Assembly (NCBI GenBank): GCA_916613615.1
Contig: OU744728.1
Coordinates: 33,247,950 to 33,311,949, forward strand
Length of the DNA stretch: 64,000 nucleotides
Direction of reading: 5' to 3'
From: Steromphala cineraria
Lineage: Eukaryota; Mollusca; Gastropoda; Trochida; Trochidae
Part shown: in pieces, positions 14,641 to 30,888 of the stretch
Layout: each line of letters starts with the position of its first letter
Position numbering within the stretch: position 1 is the stretch's first letter
Notes under the pieces: generated by a model
Databases searched by the model: none
Told to the model about the DNA's origin: nothing
What the model saw: the letters and a program-made list of their open reading frames with translations, nothing else
Position numbers and translations under genes: made by a program

Positions 14641-17600
14641 ATGGTGGTGTCCAGGAAGCATTCATATATGATGGTGCATGGGATCAACACATCAATGGTG
14701 GCGTCCAGTAAACATTTATATATGATGGTGCATGGGATAAACACATCATTGGTGGTATCCAGTAAACCTTCATATATGATGGTGCATAGGATTAACACAT
14801 CAATGGTGGTGTCCAGTAAGCATTCATATATGATGGAGCATGGGATAAACACATTAATGGTGGTGTCCAGTAAACATTCATATATGATTGTGCATGGGGT
14901 CAACACATCAATGGTGGTGTCCAGTAAACATTTATATATGATGGTGCATGGGATAAACACATCAATGGTTGTGTCCAGTAAACATTTATATATGATGGTG
15001 CATGGGATAAACACATCATTGGTGGTATCCAGTAAACATTCATGTATGATGGTGCATGGGATCAACACATCAAAGGCGGTTTCCAGTACATATTCATATA
15101 TGATGGCGCATGGGATAAACACATCAATGGTGGTGTCCAGTAAGCATTCATATATGATGGTGCATGGGATCAACACATCAATGGTGGTTTCCAGTAAACT
15201 TTCATATCAGATGGTGCACGGGATCAACACATCAATGGTGGTGTCCAGTAAATATTCATATATGATAGTGCTCGGGATCAGCACATCAATGGTGGTGTCC
15301 AGTAAACTTTCATATATGATGGTGCATGGGATAAACACATCAATGGTGGTTTCCAGTACATATTCATATATGATGGTGCATGGGATCAACACATCAATGA
15401 AGGTGTCCAGTAAATATTCATATATGATGGTGCATGGGATAATCACATCAATGGTGGTTTCCAGTAAACTTTCATATCTGATGGTGCACGGGATCAACAC
15501 ATCAATGGTGGTGTCCAGTAAATATTCATATATGATAGTGCTCGGGATCAACACATCAATGGTGGTGTCCAGTAAACTTTCATATATGATGGTGCATGGG
15601 ATAAACACATCAATGGTGGTGTCCAGTAAACTTTCATATATGATGGTGCATGGGATCAACACATCAATGGTGGTGTCCAGTAAACATTTATATATGATGG
15701 TGCATGGGATAAACACATCAATGGTTGTTCCAGTACATATTCATATATGATGGTGCATGGGATAAACACATCAATGGTGGTGTCCAGTAAACATTCAGAT
15801 ATGATGGCGCATGGGATAAACACATCAATGGTGGTGTCCAGTACATATTCATATATGATGGTGCATGGGATAAACACATCAATGGTGGTGTCCAGTAAAC
15901 ATTCATATATGATGGTGCATGGGATAAACACATCAATGGTGGTCTCCAGTAAACATTCAGATATGATGGTGCATGGGATCAACACATCAATGAAGGTGTC
16001 CAGTACATATTCATATATGATGGTGCATGGGATAAACACATCAAAGGTGGTGTCCAGTAAACATTCATATATGATGGTGCATGGGATCAACACATCAATA
16101 GTGTTGTCCTGTAAACTTTCATATATGATGGTGCATGAGATAAACACATCAATGGTGGTGTCCAGTACATATTCATATATGATGGTGCATGGGATAAACA
16201 CATCAATGGTTGTGTCCAGTAAACATTCATATATGATGATGCATGGGATAAACACATCAATGGTGGTTTCCAGTACATATTCATATATGATGGTGCATGA
16301 GATAAACACATCAATGGTGGTGTCCAGTACATATTCATATATGATGGTGCATGGGATAAACACATCAATGGTTGTGTCCAGTAAACATTCATATATGATG
16401 ATGCATGGGATAAACACATCAATGGTGGTTTCCAGTACATATTCATATATGATGGTGCATTGGATAAACACATCAATGGTGGTGTCTAGTAAACATTCAT
16501 ATATGATGGCGCATGGGATAAACACATCAATGATGGTGTCCAGTACATATTCATATATGATGGTGCATGGGATAAACACATCAATGGTGGTGTCCAGTAA
16601 ACATTCATATATGATGGTGTATGGGATCAACACATCAATTGTGGTGTCCAGTAAACATTCATATATGATGGTGCATTGGATAAACACATCAATTGTGATA
16701 TCCATTAAACACTCATTTATGATGGTGCATGGGATAAACACATCAATGGTGGTGTCCAGTACATATTCATATATGATGGTGCATGAGATAAACACATCAA
16801 TGGTTGTGTCCAGTACATATTCACATATGATGGTGCATGAGATAAACACATCAATGATGGTGTCCAGTCAACATTCATATAAGATGGTGCATGGGATAAA
16901 CACATCAATGGTGGTGTCCAGTAAGCATTCATGTATGATGGTGCATGGGATCAACACATCAATGGTGGTGTCCAGTACATATTCATATATGATGGTGCAT
17001 TGGAGCAACACATCAATGGTGGTGTCTAGTAAACATTCATATATGATGGTGCATGGGATAAACACATCAATGGTGGTGTCCAGTAAATATTCATATATGA
17101 TAGTGCTCGGGATCAACACATCAATGGTGGTGTCCAGTAAACTTTCATATATGATGGTGCATGGGATAAACACATCAATGGTGGTGTCCAGTAAACTTTC
17201 ATATATGATGGTGCATGGGATCAATACATCAATGGTGGTGTCCAGTAAACATTCATATATGATGGTGCATGGGATAAACACATCAATGGTTGTTCCAGTA
17301 CATATTCATATATGATGGTGCATGGGATAAACACATCAATGGTGGTGTCCAGTAAACATTCAGATATGATGGCGCATGGGATAAACACATCAATGGTGGT
17401 GTCCAGTACATATTCATATATGATGGTGCATGGGATAAACACATCAATGGTGGTGTCCAGTAAACATTCATATATGATGGTGCATGGGATAAACACATCA
17501 ATGGTGGTCTCCAGTAAACATTCAGATATGATGGTGCATGGGATCAACACATCAATGAAGGTGTCCAGTACATATTCATATATGATGGTGCATGAGATAA

Positions 17601-18170
17601 ACACATCAAAGGTGGTGTCCAGTAAAATTTCATATATGATGGTGCATGGGATCAACACATCAATAGTGGTGTCCAGTAAGCATTCATGTATGATGGTGCA
17701 TGGGATCAACACATCAATGGTGGTGTCCAGTACATATTCATATATGATGGTGCATGGGAGCAACACATCAATGGTGGTGTCTAGTAAACATTCATATATG
17801 ATGGTGCATGGGATAAACACATCAATGGTGGTGTCCAGTAAATATTCATATATGATAGTGCTCGGGATCAACACATCAATGGTGGTGTCCAGTAAACATT
17901 CATATATGATGGTGTATGGGATCAACACATCAATTGTGGTGTCCAGTAAACATTCATATATGATGGTGCATTGGATAAACACATCAATTGTGATATCCAT
18001 TAAACACTCATTTATGATGGTGCATGGGATAAACACATCAATGGTGGTGTCCAGTACATATTCATATATGATGGTGCATGAGATAAACACATCAATGGTT
18101 GTGTCCAGTACATATTCACATATGATGGTGCATGAGATAAACACATCAATGATGGTGTCCAGTCAACATT

Positions 18171-19140
18171 CATATAAGATGGTGCATGGGATAAACACAT
18201 CAATGGTGGTGTCCAGTAAGCATTCATGTATGATGGTGCATGGGATCAACACATCAATGGTGGTGTCCAGTACATATTCATATATGATGGTGCATGGGAG
18301 CAACACATCAATGGTGGTGTCTAGTAAACATTCATATGTGATGGTGCATGGGATAAACACATCAATGGTGGTGTCCAGTAAATATTCATATATGATAGTG
18401 CTCGGGATCAACACATCAATGGTGGTGTCCAGTAAACTTTCATATATGATGGTGCATGGGATAAACACATCAATGGTGGTGTCCAGTAAACTTTCATATA
18501 TGATGGTGCATGGGATCAATACATCAATGGTGGTGTCCAGTAAAGATTCATATATGATGGTGCATGGGATAAACACATCAATGGTTGTTCCAGTACATAT
18601 TCATATATGATGGTGCATGGGATAAACACATCAATGATGGTGTCCAGTCAACATTCATATAAGATGGTGCATGGGATAAACACATCAATGGTGGTGTCCA
18701 GTAAGCATTCATGTATGATGGTGCATGGGATCAACACATCAATGGTGGTGTCCAGTACATATTCATATATGATGGTGCATGGGAGCAACACATCAATGGT
18801 GGTGTCTAGTAAACATTCATATGTGATGGTGCATGGGATAAACACATCAATGGTGGTGTCCAGTAAATATTCATATATGATAGTGCTCGGGATCAACACA
18901 TCAATGGTGGTGTCCAGTAAACTTTCATATATGATGGTGCATGGGATAAACACATCAATGGTGGTGTCCAGTAAACTTTCATATATGATGGTGCATGGGA
19001 TCAATACATCAATGGTGGTGTCCAGTAAACATTCATATATGATGGTGCATGGGATAAACACATCAATGGTTGTTCCAGTACATATTCATATATGATGGTG
19101 CATGGGATAAACACATCAATGGTGGTGTCCAGTAAACATT
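18171..19140. repeat. Two adjacent 485-bp (9-monomer) higher-order units in satellite A
   Basis: The variant CATATAAGATGG starts at 18,171 and again at 18,656. Read side by side, the two 485-bp blocks are almost identical: GTAAAG versus GTAAAC before ATTC, plus two changes in the last monomer. The length is nine monomers minus one base, because each block carries the one-base-short GGTTGTTCCAG monomer. The near identity suggests this is one of the youngest duplications in the array. Confidence 0.9.
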
Positions 19141-20565
19141 CAGATATGATGGCGCATGGGATAAACACATCAATGGTGGTGTCCAGTACATATTCAAATA
19201 TGATGGTGCATGGGATAAACACATCAATGGTGGTGTCCAGTAAACATTCATATATGATGGTGCATGGGATAAACACATCAATGGTGGTGTCCAGTAAACA
19301 TTCAGATATGATGGTGCATGGGATCAACACATCAATGAAGGTGTCCAGTACATATTCATATATGATGGTGCATGAGATAAACACATCAAAGGTGGTGTCC
19401 AGTAAAATTTCATATATGATGGTGCATGGGATCAACACATCAATAGTGTTGTCCTGTAAACTTTCATATATGATGATGCATGAGATAAACACATCAATGG
19501 TGGTGTCCAGTACATATTCATATATGATGGTGCACGGGATAAACACATCAATGGTTGTGTCCAGTAAACATTCATATATGATGATGCATGGGATAAACAC
19601 ATCAATGGTGGTTTCCAGTACATATTCATATATGATGGTGCATGAGATAAACACATCAATGGTGGTGTCCAGTACATATTCATATATGATGGTGCATGGG
19701 ATAAACACATCAATGGTTGTGTCCAGTAAACATTCATATATGATGATGCATGGGATAAACACATCAATGGTGGTTTCCAGTACATATTCATATATGATGG
19801 TGCATTGGATAAACACATCAATGGTGGTGTCCAGTAAACATTCATATATGATGGCGCATGGGATAAACACATCAATGATGGTGTCCAGTACATATTCATA
19901 TATGATGGTGCATGGGATAAACACATCAATGGTGGTGTCCAGTAAACATTCATATATGATGGTGTATGGGATCAACACATCAATTGTGGTGTCCAGTAAA
20001 CATTCATATATGATGGTGCATTGGATAAACACATCAATTGTGATATCCATTAAACACTCATTTATGATGGTGCATGGGATAAACACATCAATGATGGTGT
20101 CCAGTACATATTCATATATGATGGTGCATGAGATAAACACATCAATGGTTGTGTCCAGTACATATTCACATATGATGGTGCATGAGATAAACACATCAAT
20201 GATGGTGTCCAGTCAACATTCATATAAGATGGTGCATGGGATAAACACATCAATGGTGGTGTCCAGTAAGCATTCATGTATGATGGTGCATGGGATCAAC
20301 ACATCAATGGTGGTGTCCAGTACATATTCATATATGATGGTGCATGGGATCAACACATCAATGGTGGTGTCCAGTAAACATTCATATATGATGGTGCATG
20401 GGATAAACACATCAATGGTGGTTTCAAGTACATATTCATATATGATGGTGCACGGGATCACCACATCAATGGTGGTGTCCAGTAAACTTTCATACATGAT
20501 GGTGCATGGGATAAACACATCAATGGTGGTGTCCAGTAAACTTTCATATATGATGGTGCATGGGA

Positions 20566-21323
20566 TCAACACATCAATGGTGGTGTCCAGTAAACATTCA
20601 TATATGATGGTGCATGTGATAAACACATCAATGGTGGTTTCCAGTACATATTCATATATGATGGTGCATGGGATAAACACATCAATGGTGGTGTCCAGTA
20701 AACATTCATATATGATGGTGCATGAGATAAACACATCAATGGTGGTGTCCAGTAAACATTCAGATATGATGGGCGCATGGGATAAACACATCAATGGTGG
20801 TGTCCAGTAATCATTCATATATGATGGTGCATGAGATAAACACATCAATGGTGGTGTCCAGTAAACATTCAGATATGATGGCGCATGGGATAAACACATC
20901 AATGGTGGTGTCCAGTAAACATTCATATATGATGGTGCATGGGATCAACACATCAATGGTGGTGTCCAGTAAACATTCATATATGATGGTGCATGTGATA
21001 AACACATCAATGGTGGTTTCCAGTACATATTCATATATGATGGTGCATGGGATAAACACATCAATGGTGGTGTCCAGTAAACATTCATATATGATGGTGC
21101 ATGAGATAAACACATCAATGGTGGTGTCCAGTAAACATTCAGATATGATGGGCGCATGGGATAAACACATCAATGGTGGTGTCCAGTAATCATTCATATA
21201 TGATGGTGCATGAGATAAACACATCAATGGTGGTGTCCAGTAAACATTCAGATATGATGGCGCATGGGATAAACACATCAATGGTGGTGTCCAGCAAACA
21301 TTCAGATATGATGGCGCATGGGA
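20566..21323. repeat. Two adjacent 379-bp (7-monomer) higher-order units in satellite A
   Basis: The same succession of seven monomers is read from 20,566 and from 20,945. It includes the one-base insertion variant GATGGGCGCATGG near 20,769 and 21,148. The unit is 379 bp, seven times 54 plus the inserted base. The shared rare insertion shows the two blocks descend from one copy. The exact edges are approximate. Confidence 0.85.
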
Positions 21324-24300
21324 TAAACACATCAATGTTGGTGTCCAGTTATCATTCATATATGATAGTGCATGAGATAAACACATCAATGGTGGTGTCC
21401 AGTAAACATTCATATATGATGGTGCATGGGATAAACACATCAATGGTGGTGTCCAGTTATCAGTCATATATGCTGGTGCATGGGACAAACATATCAATGG
21501 TTGTGTCCAGTAAACATTCATATATGATGGTGCATGGGATAAACACATCAATGGTGGTGTCCAGTAATCATTCATATATGATGGTGCATGGGATCAACAC
21601 ATCAATGGTGGTGTCCAGTACATATTCATGTATGATGGTGCATGGGATAAACACATCAATGGTGGTGTCCAGTAAACATTCAAATATGATGATGCATGAG
21701 ATAAACACATCAATGGTGGTTTCCAGTACATATTCATATATGATGGTGCATGGGATCAACACATCAATGGTGGTGTCCAGTAAAAATTCATATATGATGG
21801 TGCATGGGATCAACACATCAATGGTGGTGTCCAGTAAACATTCATATATGATGGTGCATGAGATCAACACATCAATGGTGGTGTCCAGTAAATATTCATA
21901 TATGATGGTGCATGGGATAAACACATTAATGGTTGTGTCCAGTAAACATTCATATATGATGGTGCATGGGATAAACACATCAATGGTGGTGTCCAGTACA
22001 TATTCATATATGATGGTGCATGGGATAAACACATCAATGGTGGTGTCCAGTACATATTCATATATGATGGTGCATGGGATAAACACATCAATGGTGGTGT
22101 CCAGTACATATTCATATATGATGGTGCATGGGATAAACACATCAATGGTGGTGTCCAGTACATATTCATATATGATGGTGCATGGGATCAACACATCAAT
22201 AGTGTTGTCCTGTAAACTTTCATATATGATGGTGCATGAGATAAACACATCAATGGTGGTGTCCAGTACATATTCATATATGATGGTGCATGGGATAAAC
22301 ACATCAATGGTTGTGTCCAGTAAACATTCATATATGATGGTGCATGAGATAAACACATCAATGGTGGTGTCCAGGACATATTCATATATGATGGTGCATG
22401 GGATAAACACATCAATGGTTGGGTCCAGTAAACATTCATATATGATGATGCATGGGATAAACACATCAATGGTGCTTTCCAGTACATATTCATATATGAT
22501 GGTGCATGGGATAAACACATCAATGGTGGTGTCCAGTAAACATTCATATATGATGGCGCATGGGATAAACACATCAATGGTGGTGTCCAGTACATATTCA
22601 TATATGATGGTGCATGAGATAAACACATCAATGATGGTGTCCAGTTAACATTCATATAAGATGGTGCATGGGATAAACACATCACTGGTGGTGTCCAGTA
22701 AGCATTCATGTATGATGGTGCATGGAATCAACATTAAGGGTGGTGTCCAGTACATATTCATATATGATGGTGCATGGGATCAACACATCAACGGTTGTGT
22801 CCAGTAAACATTCATATATGATGGTGCATGGGATCAACACATCAATGGTGGTGTCCAGTAAATATTCATATATGATGGTGCATGGGATAAACACATCAAT
22901 GGTGGTTTCCAGTACATATTCATATATGATGGTGCATGGGATCAACACATCAATGATAGTGTCCAGTAAATATTCATATATGATGGTGCATGGGATAAAC
23001 ACATCAATGGTGGTTTCCAGTAAACTTTCATATCTGATGGTGCACGGGATCAACACATCAATTGTGGTGTCCAGTAAATATTCATATATGATAGTGCTCG
23101 GGATCAACACATCAATGGTGGTGTCCAGTAAACTTTCATATATGATGGTGCATGGGATAAACACATCAATGGTGGTGTCCAGTAAACTTTCAAATATGAT
23201 GGTGCATGGGATCAACACATCAATGGTGGTGTCCAGTAAACATTCATATATGATGGTGCATGGGATAAACACATCAATGGTTGTTCCAGTACATATTCAT
23301 ATATGATGGTGCATGGGATAAACACATCAATGGTGGTGTCCAGTAAACATTCAGATATGATGGCGCATGGGATAAACACATCAATGGTGGTGTCCAGTAC
23401 ATATTCATATATGATGGTGCATGGGATAAACACATCAATGGTGGTGTCCAGTAAACATTCATATATGATGGTGCATGGGATGAACACATCAATGGTGGTG
23501 TCCAGTAAACATTCATATATGATGGTGCATGGGGTCAACACATCAATGGTGGTGTCTAGTAAACATTCATATATGATGGTGCATGAGATCAACACATCAA
23601 TAGTGGTGTCCAGTAAATATTCATATATGATGGTGCATGGGATAAACACATTAATGGTTGTGTCCAGTAAACATTCATATATGATGGTGCATGGGATAAA
23701 CACATCAATGGTGGTGTCCAGTAAACATTCATATATGATGGTGCATGAGATCAACACATCAATGGTGGTGTCCAGTAAATATTCATATATGATGGTGCAT
23801 GGGATAAACACATTAATGGTTGTGTCCAGTAAACATTCATATATGATGGTGCATGGGATAAACACATCAATGGTGGTGTCCAGTAAATATTCATATATGA
23901 TGGTGCATGGGATAAACACATCAATGATGGTTTCCAGTAAACATTCATATATGATGGTGCATGGGATAAACACATCAATGGTGGTGTCCAGTAAATATTC
24001 ATATATGATGATGCATGGGATCAACACATCAATGGTGGTGTCCAGTAAAAATTCATATATGATGGTGCATGAGATAAACACATCAATGGTGGTGTCCAGT
24101 ACATATTCATATATGATGGTGCATGGGATCAACACATCAATGGTGGTGTCCAGTACACATTCATATATGATGGTGCATGAGATAAACACATCAAAGGTGG
24201 TGTCCAGTAAACATTCATATATGATGGTGCATGAGATAAACACATCAATGGTGGTGTCCAGTACATATTCATATATGATGGTGCATGGGATAAACACATC

Positions 24301-27300
24301 AATGGTTGTGTCCAGTAAACATTCATATATGATGGTGCATGGGATAAACACATCAATGGTGGTGTCCAGTAAACATTCATATATGATGGCGCATGGGATA
24401 AACACATCAATGGTGGTGTCCAGTACATATTCATATATGATGGTGCATGAGATAAACACATCAATGGTTGTGTCAAGTACATATTCACATATGATGGTGC
24501 ATGAGATAAACACATCAATGATGGTGTCCAGTTAACATTCATATAAGATGGTGCATGGGATAAACACATCAATGGTGGTGTCCAGTAAGCATTAATGTAT
24601 GATGGTGCATGGAATCAACACATCAATGGTGGTGTCCAGTACATATTCATATATGATGGTGCATGGGATCAACACATCAACGGTTGTGTCCAGTAAACAT
24701 TCATATATGATGTTGCATGGGATCAACACATCAATGGTGGTGTCCAGTAAATATTCATATATGATTGTGCATGGGATAAACACATTAATGGTGGTGTCCA
24801 GTAAACATTCATATATGATGGTGCATGAGATCAACACATCAATGGTGGTGTCCAGTAAATATTCATATATGATGGTGCATGGGATAAACACATTAATGGT
24901 TGTGTCCAGTAAACATTAATATATGATGGTGCATGGGATAAACACATCAATGGTGGTGTCAAGTAAACATTCATATATGATGGTGCATGAGATCAACACA
25001 TCAATGGTGGTGTCCAGTAAATATTCATATATGATGGTGCATGGGATAAACACATTAATGGTTGTGTCCAGTAAACATTCATATATGATGGTGCATGGGA
25101 TAAACACATCAATGGTGGTGTCCAGTAAATATTCATATATGATGGTGCATGGGATAAAAACATCAATGATGGTTTCCAGTAAACATTCATATATGATGGT
25201 GCATGGGATAAACACATCAATGGTGGTGTCCAGTAAATATTCATATATGATGATGCATGGGATAAACACATCAATGGTGGTTTCCAGTACATATTCATAT
25301 ATGATGGTGCATGGGATCAACACATCAATGGTGGTGTCCAGTAAAAATTCATATATGATGGTGCATGAGATAAACACATCAATGGTGGTGTCCAGTACAT
25401 ATTCATATATGATGGTGCATGGGATCAACACATCAATGGTGGTGTCCAGTAAACATTCATATATGATGGTGCATGAGATAAACACATCAAAGGTGGTGTC
25501 CAGTAAACATTCATATATGATGGTGCATGGGATCAACACATCAATGGTGGTGTCCAGTAAAAATTCATATATGATGGTGCATGAGATAAACACATCAATG
25601 GTGGTGTCCAGTACATATTCATATATGATGGTGCATGGGATAAACACATCAATGGTTGTGTCCAGTAAACATTCATATATGATGGTGCATGGGATAAACA
25701 CATCAATGGTGGTGTCCAGTAAACATTCATATATGATGGCGCATGGGATAAACACATCAATGGTGGTGTCCAGTACATATTCATATATGATGGTGCATGA
25801 GATAAACACATCAATGGTTGTGTCAAGTACATATTCACATATGATGGTGCATGAGATAAACACATCAATGATGGTGTCCAGTTAACATTCATATAAGATG
25901 GTGCATGGGATAAACACATCAATGGTGGTGTCCAGTAAGCATTAATGTATGATGGTGCATGGAATCAACACATCAATGGTGGTGTCCAGTACATATTCAT
26001 ATATGATGGTGCATGGGATCAACACATCAACGGTTGTGTCCAGTAAACATTCAAATATGATGTTGCATGGGATCAACACATCAATGGTGGTGTCCAGTAA
26101 ATATTCATATATGATGGTGCATGGGATAAACACATCAATGGTGGTTTCCAGTACATATTCATATATGATGGTGCATGGGATCAACACATCAATGATAGTG
26201 TCCAGTAAATATTCATATATGATAGTGCTCGGGATCAACACATCAATGGTGGTGTCCAGTAAACTTTCATATATGATGGTGCATGGGATAAACACATCAA
26301 TGGTGGTGTCCAGTAAACTTTCATATATGATGGTGCATGGGATCAACACATCAATGGTGGTGTCCAGTAAACATTCATATATGATGGTGCATGGGATAAA
26401 CACATCAATGGTTGTTCCATTACATATTCATATATGATGGTGCATGGGATAAACACATCAATGGTGGTGTCCAGTAAACATTCAGATATGATGGTGCATG
26501 GGATAAACACATCAATGGTGGTGTCCAGTAAACATTCAGATATGATGGTGCATGAGATAAACACATCAAAGGTGGTGTCCAGTAAACATTCATATATCAT
26601 GGTGCATGAGATAAACACATCAATGGTGGTGTCCAGTACATATTCATATATGATGGTGCATGGGATAAACACATCAATGGTTGTGTCCAGCAAACATTCA
26701 TATATGATGGTGCATGGGATAAACACATCAATGGTGGTGTCCAGTAAACATTCATATATGATGGCGCATGGGATAAACACATCAATGGTGGTGTCCAGTA
26801 CATATTCATATATGATGGTGCATGAGATAAACACATCAATGGTTGTGTCAAGTACATATTCACATATGATGGTGCATGAGATAAACACATCAATGATGGT
26901 GTCCAGTTAACATTCATATAAGATGGTGCATGGGATAAACACATCAATGGTGGTGTCCAGTAAGCATTAATGTATGATGGTGCATGGAATCAACACATCA
27001 ATGGTGGTGTCCAGTACATATTCATATATGATGGTGCATGGGATCAACACATCAACGGTTGTGTCCAGTAAACATTCATATATGATGTTGCATGGGATCA
27101 ACACATCAATGGTGGTGTCCAGTAAATATTCATATATGATGGTGCATGGGATAAACACATCAATGGTGGTTTCCAGTACATATTCATATATGATGGTGCA
27201 TGGGATCAACACATCAATGATAGTGTCCAGTAAATATTCATATATGATGGTGCATGGGATAAACACATCAATGGTGGTTTCCAGTAAACTTTCATATCTG

Positions 27301-30239
27301 ATGGTGCACGGGATCAACACATCAATGGTGGTGTCCAGTAAATATTCATATATGATAGTGCTCGGGATCAACACATCAATGGTGGTGTCCAGTAAACTTT
27401 CATATATGATGGTGCATGGGATAAACATATCAATGGTGGTGTCCAGTAAATATTCATATATGATGGTGCATGGGATCAACACATCAATGGTGGTGTCCAG
27501 TAAACATTCATATATGATGGTGCATGGGATAAACACATCAATGGTTGTTCCATTACATATTCATATATGATGGTGCATGGGATAAACACATCAATGGTGG
27601 TGTCCAGTAAACATTCAGATATGATGGCGCATGGGATAAACACATCAATGGCGGTGTCCAGTACATATTCATATATGATGGTGCATGGGATAAACACATC
27701 AATGGTGGTGTCCAGTTAACATTCATATATGATGGTGCATGGGATAAACACATCAATGGTGGTGTCCAGTAAACATTCAGATATGATGGCGCATGGGATA
27801 AACACATCAATGGTGGTGTCCAGTACATATTCATATATGATGGTGCATGAGATAAACACATCAATGGTTGTGTCCAGTACATATTCACATATGATGGTGC
27901 ATGAGATAAACACATCAATGATGGTGTCCAGTGAACATTCATATAAGATGGTGCATGGGATAAACACATTAATGGTGGTGTCCAGTAAGCATTCCTATAT
28001 GATGGTGCATGGGATCAACACATCAATGGTGGTGTACAGTAAGCATTCATATATGATGGTGCATGGGATAAACACATTAATGGTGGTGTCCAGTAAACAT
28101 TCATATATGATGGTGCATGGGGTCAATACATCTATGGTGGTGTCCAGTAAACATTTATATATGATGGTGCATGGGATAAACACATCAATGGTTGTGTCCA
28201 GTAAACATTTATATATGATGGTGCATGGGATCAACACATCAATGGTTGCGTCCAGTAAACATTTATATATGATGGTGCATGGGATAAACACATCATTGGT
28301 GGTATCCAGTAAACATTCATATATGATGGTGCATAGGATAAACACATCAATGGTGGTGTCCAGTAAGCATTCATATATGATGGTGCATGGGATAAACACA
28401 TTAATGGTGGTGTCCAGTAAACATTCATATATGATTGTGCATGGGGTCAACACATCAATGGTGGTGTCCAGTAAACATTTATATATGATGGTGCATGGGA
28501 TAAACACATCAATGGTTGTGTCCAGTGAACATTTATATATGATGGTGCATGGGATAAACACATCATTGGTGGTATCCAGTAAACATTCATGTATGATGGT
28601 GCATGGGATCAACACATCAATGGCGGTTTCCAGTACATATTCATATATGATGGTGCATGGGATAAACACATCAATGGTGGTGTCCAGTAAGCATTCATAT
28701 ATGATGGTGCATGGGATCAACACATCAATGGTGGCGTCCAGTAAACATTTATATATGATGGTGCATGGGATAAACACATCATTGGTGGTATCCAGTAAAC
28801 ATTCATATATGATGGTGCATGGGATCAACACATCAATGGTGGTGTCCAGTAAACATTCATATATGATGGTGCATGGGATAAACACATCAATGGTGGTTTC
28901 CAGTACATATTCATATATGATGGTGCATGGGATCAACACATCAACGGTTGTGTCCAGTAAACATTCATATATGATGGTGCATGGGATCAACACATCAATG
29001 GTGGTGTCCAGTAAATATTCATATATGATGGTGCATGGGATAAACACATCAATGGTGGTTTCCAGTAAATATTCATATATGATAGTGCTCGGGATCAACA
29101 CATCAATGGTGGTGTCCAGTAAACTTTCATATATGATGGTGCATGGGATAAACACATCAATGGTTGTTCCAGTACATATTCATATATGATGGTGCATGGG
29201 ATAAACACATCAATGGTGGTGTCCAGTAAACATTCAGATATGATGGCGCATGGGATAAACACATCAATGGTGGTATCCAGTACATATTCATATATGATGG
29301 TGCATGGGATAAACACATCAATGGTGGTGTCCAGTAAAAATTCATATATGATGGTGCATGGGATAAACACATCAATGGTGGTGTCCAGTAAACATTCAGA
29401 TATGATGGCGCATGGGATAAACACATCAATGGTGGTGTCCAGTAAACATTCATATATGATGGTGCATGGGATAAACACATCAATGGTGGTGTCCAGTAAA
29501 CATTCAGATATGATGGCGCATGGGATAAACACATCAATGGTGGTGTCCAGTACATATTCATGTATGATGGTGCATGAGATCAACACATCAATGGTTGTGT
29601 CCAGTACATATTCACATATGATGGTGCATGAGATAAACACATCAATGATGGGGTCCAGTTAACATTCATATAAGATGGTGCATGGGATAAACACATTAAT
29701 GGTGGTGTCCAGTAAGCATTCATATATGATGGTGCATGGGATCAACACATCAATGGTGGTGTACAGTAAGCATTCATATATGATGGTGCATGGGATAAAC
29801 ACATTAATGGTGGTGTCCAGTAAACATTCATATATGATGGTGCATGGGGTCAACACATCAATGGTGGTGTCCAGTAAGCATTCATATATGATGGTGCATG
29901 GGATCAACACATCAATGGTGGCGTCCAGTAAACATTTATATATGATGGTGCATGGGATAAACACATCATTGGTGGTATCCAGTAAACATTCATATATGAT
30001 GGTGCATAGGATCAACACATCAATGGTGGTGTCCAGTACATATTCATATATGATGGTGCATGGGATCAACACATCAACGGTTGTGTCCAGTAAACATTCA
30101 TATATGATGGTGCATGGGATCAACACATCAATGGTGGTGTCCAGTAAATATTCATATATGATGGTGCATGGGATAAACACATCAATGGTGGTTTCCAGTA
30201 CATATTCATATATGATGGTGCATGATGGCGGTTTCCAGT

Positions 30240-30888
30240 ACATATTCATATATGATGGTGCATGGGATAAACACATCAATGGTTGTGTCCAGTAAACATT
30301 CAAATATGATGGTGCAGTGGATAACATATCAAAGGTGGTGTCCAGTAAACATTCATATATGATGTTGCATGGGATCAACACATCAATGGTGGTGTCCAGT
30401 AAACATTTATATATGATGGTGCATGAGATAAACACATCAATGGTGGTGTCCAGTAAACATTGGTATATGATGGTGCATGGGATAAACACATCAATGGTGG
30501 TGTCCTGTCATCATTTATAAAGGATGGCGCATGAGATAAACACATTAATTGTGGTGTCCAGTTAACATTCATATATGATGGTGCATGGGATCAACACATC
30601 AATGGTAGATTCCAGTACATATTCATATATGATGGTGCATGGGATCAACACATCAATGGTGGTGTCCAGTAAATATTCATATATGATGGTGCATAGGATA
30701 AACACATCAATGGTGGTGTCCAGTAAACATTCATATATGATGATGCATGGGATCAACACATCAATGGTGGTGTCCAGTAAGCATTCATATATGATGGTGC
30801 ATAGGATAAACAAATCAATGGTGGTGTCCAGTAAGCATTCATATATGATGGTGCATGGGATCAACACATCAATGGTGGTGTCCAGTAA
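30240..30888. repeat. Satellite A block duplicated at 32,561-33,209
   Basis: An irregular run including GGTGCAGTGGATAACATATC (30,312 and 32,633), GTCCTGTCATCATTTATAAAG and the TGGTAGATTCCAG variant is present in both places. The offset is 2,321 bp, which is 43 monomers minus one base. The copies diverge after about 30,888 and 33,209. Both copies carry the same frame-breaking one-base loss, so that loss predates the duplication. Confidence 0.85.
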
